A DNA stretch of 64,000 bases, taken from Aptenodytes patagonicus (Eukaryota > Chordata > Aves > Sphenisciformes > Spheniscidae). The notes below the pieces were generated by a model, which was not told the DNA's origin, searched no databases, and was given only the letters and a program-made list of their open reading frames with translations. Each line of letters starts with the position of its first letter. Positions within the stretch are counted from its first letter, which is position 1. Where the stretch lies: positions 54,092,151 to 54,156,150 of the forward strand of contig NC_134949.1 in NCBI RefSeq assembly GCF_965638725.1, written 5' to 3'. Of this stretch, positions 62,239-64,000 are shown piece by piece. The position numbers and the translations under genes were made by a program.

Positions 62239-63256
62239 GTATGTGATCCATACATGCTCTTAACAAGAAATTGAAGAACATACTCTATTAAGTAAAAGCT
62301 AAGACAAAGTCAAGACAATCTGTGGTCATTAAATGCAGTGCAGTAGGTGTTAATTCTGTGCAGAAAGTAATGAGTAGCTTTTCTAGGACCACCGTACAAT
62401 ATGAGTAGTTTTTCAAATATTTATCAGACTCTCTTCATGGAGAAGTGCTGATCCACACTGTTTTTTATAGCTGTATGTTTAAATACTACATTCAGCTTAT
62501 AGGTACGTGTACATCTTGGAAGAACTCACTGAACATTAAATACAGTTTTAAGGTCTTTATTTTTTAAGCTTTTTGGAAGGTATGTCTTTATCATTCTCTA
62601 AATTTAGACTTCTAATTTATTTCTAGTGCAGAGCTGGAAGCTTTAAGATAGTTTATCTAAATTGGATGTGATATTGTCCTGGTTTCGGCAGGGACAGAGT
62701 TAATTTCCTTTCTAGTAGCTGGTACGGTGTTTTGGATTTAGGATGAGAACAAAGTTGATAACGCACCGATGTTTTAGTTGTTGCTAGGTAATGCTTACAC
62801 TAGCCAAGGACTTTTCAGCTTCCCATGCTCTACTGACTGAGAAGGCTGGAGGTGCACAAGAAGCTGGGAGGGGGCACAGCCAAACTGGCCAAAGGGACAT
62901 TCCATACCATGTGACGTCATGCTCAGTACATAAACTGGGGAAAGCTGGCCGGGGGAGTGAGCGAGCGGCTGCGTGGTGCTTAGTTGCTGACTGAAATTAA
63001 ACCACGACAGACCTAAATTGTGTAGTTTTGATAGTATTTTTACTGCCTTCTCTGGTAGCTCCAAGACCACCTTTGGGAGGACTTCTACTAGAAACTCAGG
63101 AGGCGCTCCTTCTCTTTGCATTATCAAGACAGTTACTCCTCTGATGTAGTGCTGTTCCCTGTCAGCCATCTACTCAGAATTTTGCATGTTTATTATCATC
63201 AGTTTCTTTTTGGTTTTGTTAGCAATTAAACTCTCTACTTTTGTATTTGTGTTGAG
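62239..63256 (+). other. GAS2L3: GAS2L3 intron carrying a sense LTR
   Basis: 1,018 bp, about one third of it LTR (62675-63009). It ends in TGTGTTGAG, a weak acceptor with a T-rich but G-interrupted tract. Confidence 0.85.
62675..63009 (+). mobile_element. Solo LTR of an avian endogenous retrovirus (sense to GAS2L3)
   Basis: TGTCCTGG...CACGACA, 335 bp, in the same direction as the gene. It shares its 5' two thirds with the LTR at 35580 but lacks most of that copy's 3' part, including the AAT/ATT-rich segment. It holds a perfect CRE, TGACGTCA (62912-62919), a TATA-like TACATAAA 8 bp downstream, and a G+C-rich stretch after it. There are no internal viral genes beside it. A clear target-site duplication is not seen. 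Confidence 0.9.
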
Positions 63257-63395
63257 GTATGGAGTTGAACCTCCTGTACTAGTAAAACTAGAGAAGGAAA
63301 TTGAGCTAGAAGAAACACTGCTGATGACCTCTGGACCACCATCACCTATTAGCACAGCAAAGTCATGTTGTCACCATGGGGAGCTACATGAGGCA
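63257..63395 (+). CDS. GAS2L3: GAS2L3 coding exon 6 (linker after CH domain)
   Basis: Residues 172-217, YGVEPPVLVKLEKEIELEET to HHGELHEA; human has YGVEPPVLVKLEKEIELEET to RHEELHEA. Donor GCA|GTAAGT; phase 0. The TSGPPSPISTAKSCC segment differs from human TSGPEDSISIPKSCC. Confidence 0.95.
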
Positions 63396-64000
63396 GTAAG
63401 TACTACCTATTCATTGTGATACGGGCTTTAAATCTAAGTTTAGTACTTGTAGTATGATCTGGCTCGGTAAACGTAGGCTGTTTTTCATCTAATAATTGTG
63501 AGCCTCCTTAAACAGAAAACAGAAGGGTATGCACCTCTTTTGAACAACTATTTTTTTTGAAAAAATAAGTAAGCAAAATGCTGTCATATATATTTTGGAG
63601 TTAATGCATCAGTGCATATAACTTGCCTTGATTTCCACCCCCCCCTTCATTGCTTCTTTGAGTATAAGAAGTACTCTCATTCAATTTTTCTGGTTTGTCA
63701 GTATTCTGTGACTGTAATGTATGCTTCTCTTCAATTTGATGTTTTCATAAAACCATCAAAAAGGCTTTGAAACGCTTTTGAAAAAGACTTTAATACTTCT
63801 GTAGCTGTACCAATTGGAAATGAATATGTATGCAGAAAAGGAAGTGATTTGTACATCTTATGAATTGGTCCAAAAGGAATGATGAACAACTTTCCTATTT
63901 TGCTTAAAAATGCATGTTGAGACTTTAAAATTAATTTATTTTAAACATCCTCTGTGTTGTAATGTAAAACTTCTGCTTCTTTGGGAATGTCAGCCACCAG
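63396..64000 (+). other. GAS2L3: GAS2L3 intron, partial
   Basis: Opens with GTAAGT and runs to the window edge. The GAR-domain exon (human KHIAEDPPC...) was not found in it. Confidence 0.8.

Larger units (their letters stand above)
55130..64000 (+). other. GAS2L3: GAS2L3 gene, 5' part (runs off right edge)
   Basis: Six coding exons give 217 codons matching human GAS2L3 from MQ.A.QVWFG to HEAV. The calponin-homology (CH) domain spans about residues 50-170, with [48 protein letters not shown] and CLLEIGRIVSRYGVEPP. GAS2-family proteins bind F-actin through CH and microtubules through a GAR domain; GAS2L3 acts at the spindle midzone and midbody in cytokinesis and is made in G2/M. The GAR domain and long basic Ser/Pro-rich tail (human protein about 694 aa) must be encoded beyond 64000. 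The N-terminal PLSPRSPLTPRHGPG is conserved and specific to GAS2L3 among its paralogues. Confidence 0.95.

Noticed and set aside
62795-63169. 124-codon minus-strand ORF
   Set aside because: It runs across the antisense of the LTR and the next GAS2L3 sequence; part of the translation mirrors the open frame of the other LTR copy, so it is repeat-derived.

Overview
The window looks like a bird nuclear genome. Its genes are split by spliceosomal introns. It carries a CR1 LINE 3' end of the kind that dominates avian genomes, two copies of one avian-type retroviral LTR, and an older CR1 fragment. Two genes, both on the + strand, can be read exon by exon: NR1H4 (bile-acid receptor FXR), complete in its coding part, and the first six coding exons of GAS2L3, which runs off the right edge. 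The order NR1H4 then GAS2L3 is, as I recall it, also the order in mammals, so this is conserved synteny. Species cannot be named from the sequence alone.

Layout. 1-12986: no coding exon seen; one GC-rich repeat-like block (about 745-1720), a short tandem repeat, a Z-DNA-prone stretch and a CR1 copy (10107-10440). 12987-48745: NR1H4, nine coding exons joining in frame to 477 codons, with introns of 0.5 to 10 kb that hold an ancient CR1 remnant, an antisense solo LTR and several faint ancient repeats. 48745-49030: short intergenic gap. 49030-50345: CpG island with the GAS2L3 promoter and probable non-coding first exon. 50345-64000: GAS2L3 introns and coding exons up to codon 217; the second half of the protein (GAR domain and basic tail) lies outside.

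The two genes have no shared pathway. NR1H4 encodes a ligand-activated nuclear receptor controlling bile acid synthesis and transport. GAS2L3 encodes an actin and microtubule linker used in cytokinesis. The tight spacing (about 1.1 to 1.2 kb from the NR1H4 poly(A) signal to the GAS2L3 promoter core) is the only structural link.

I found no undescribed multi-gene system. The points most worth a second look are: a Tyr to Phe change in the FXR ligand pocket; the retained tandem splice donors that make the MYTG isoforms; a start-stop upstream ORF abutting the GAS2L3 start; a cell-cycle CHR/CCAAT pair in the GAS2L3 promoter; and a sense-oriented LTR with a perfect CRE inside GAS2L3. Exon boundaries were placed by eye from splice consensus, reading-frame continuity and remembered human protein sequence; no alignment was run.
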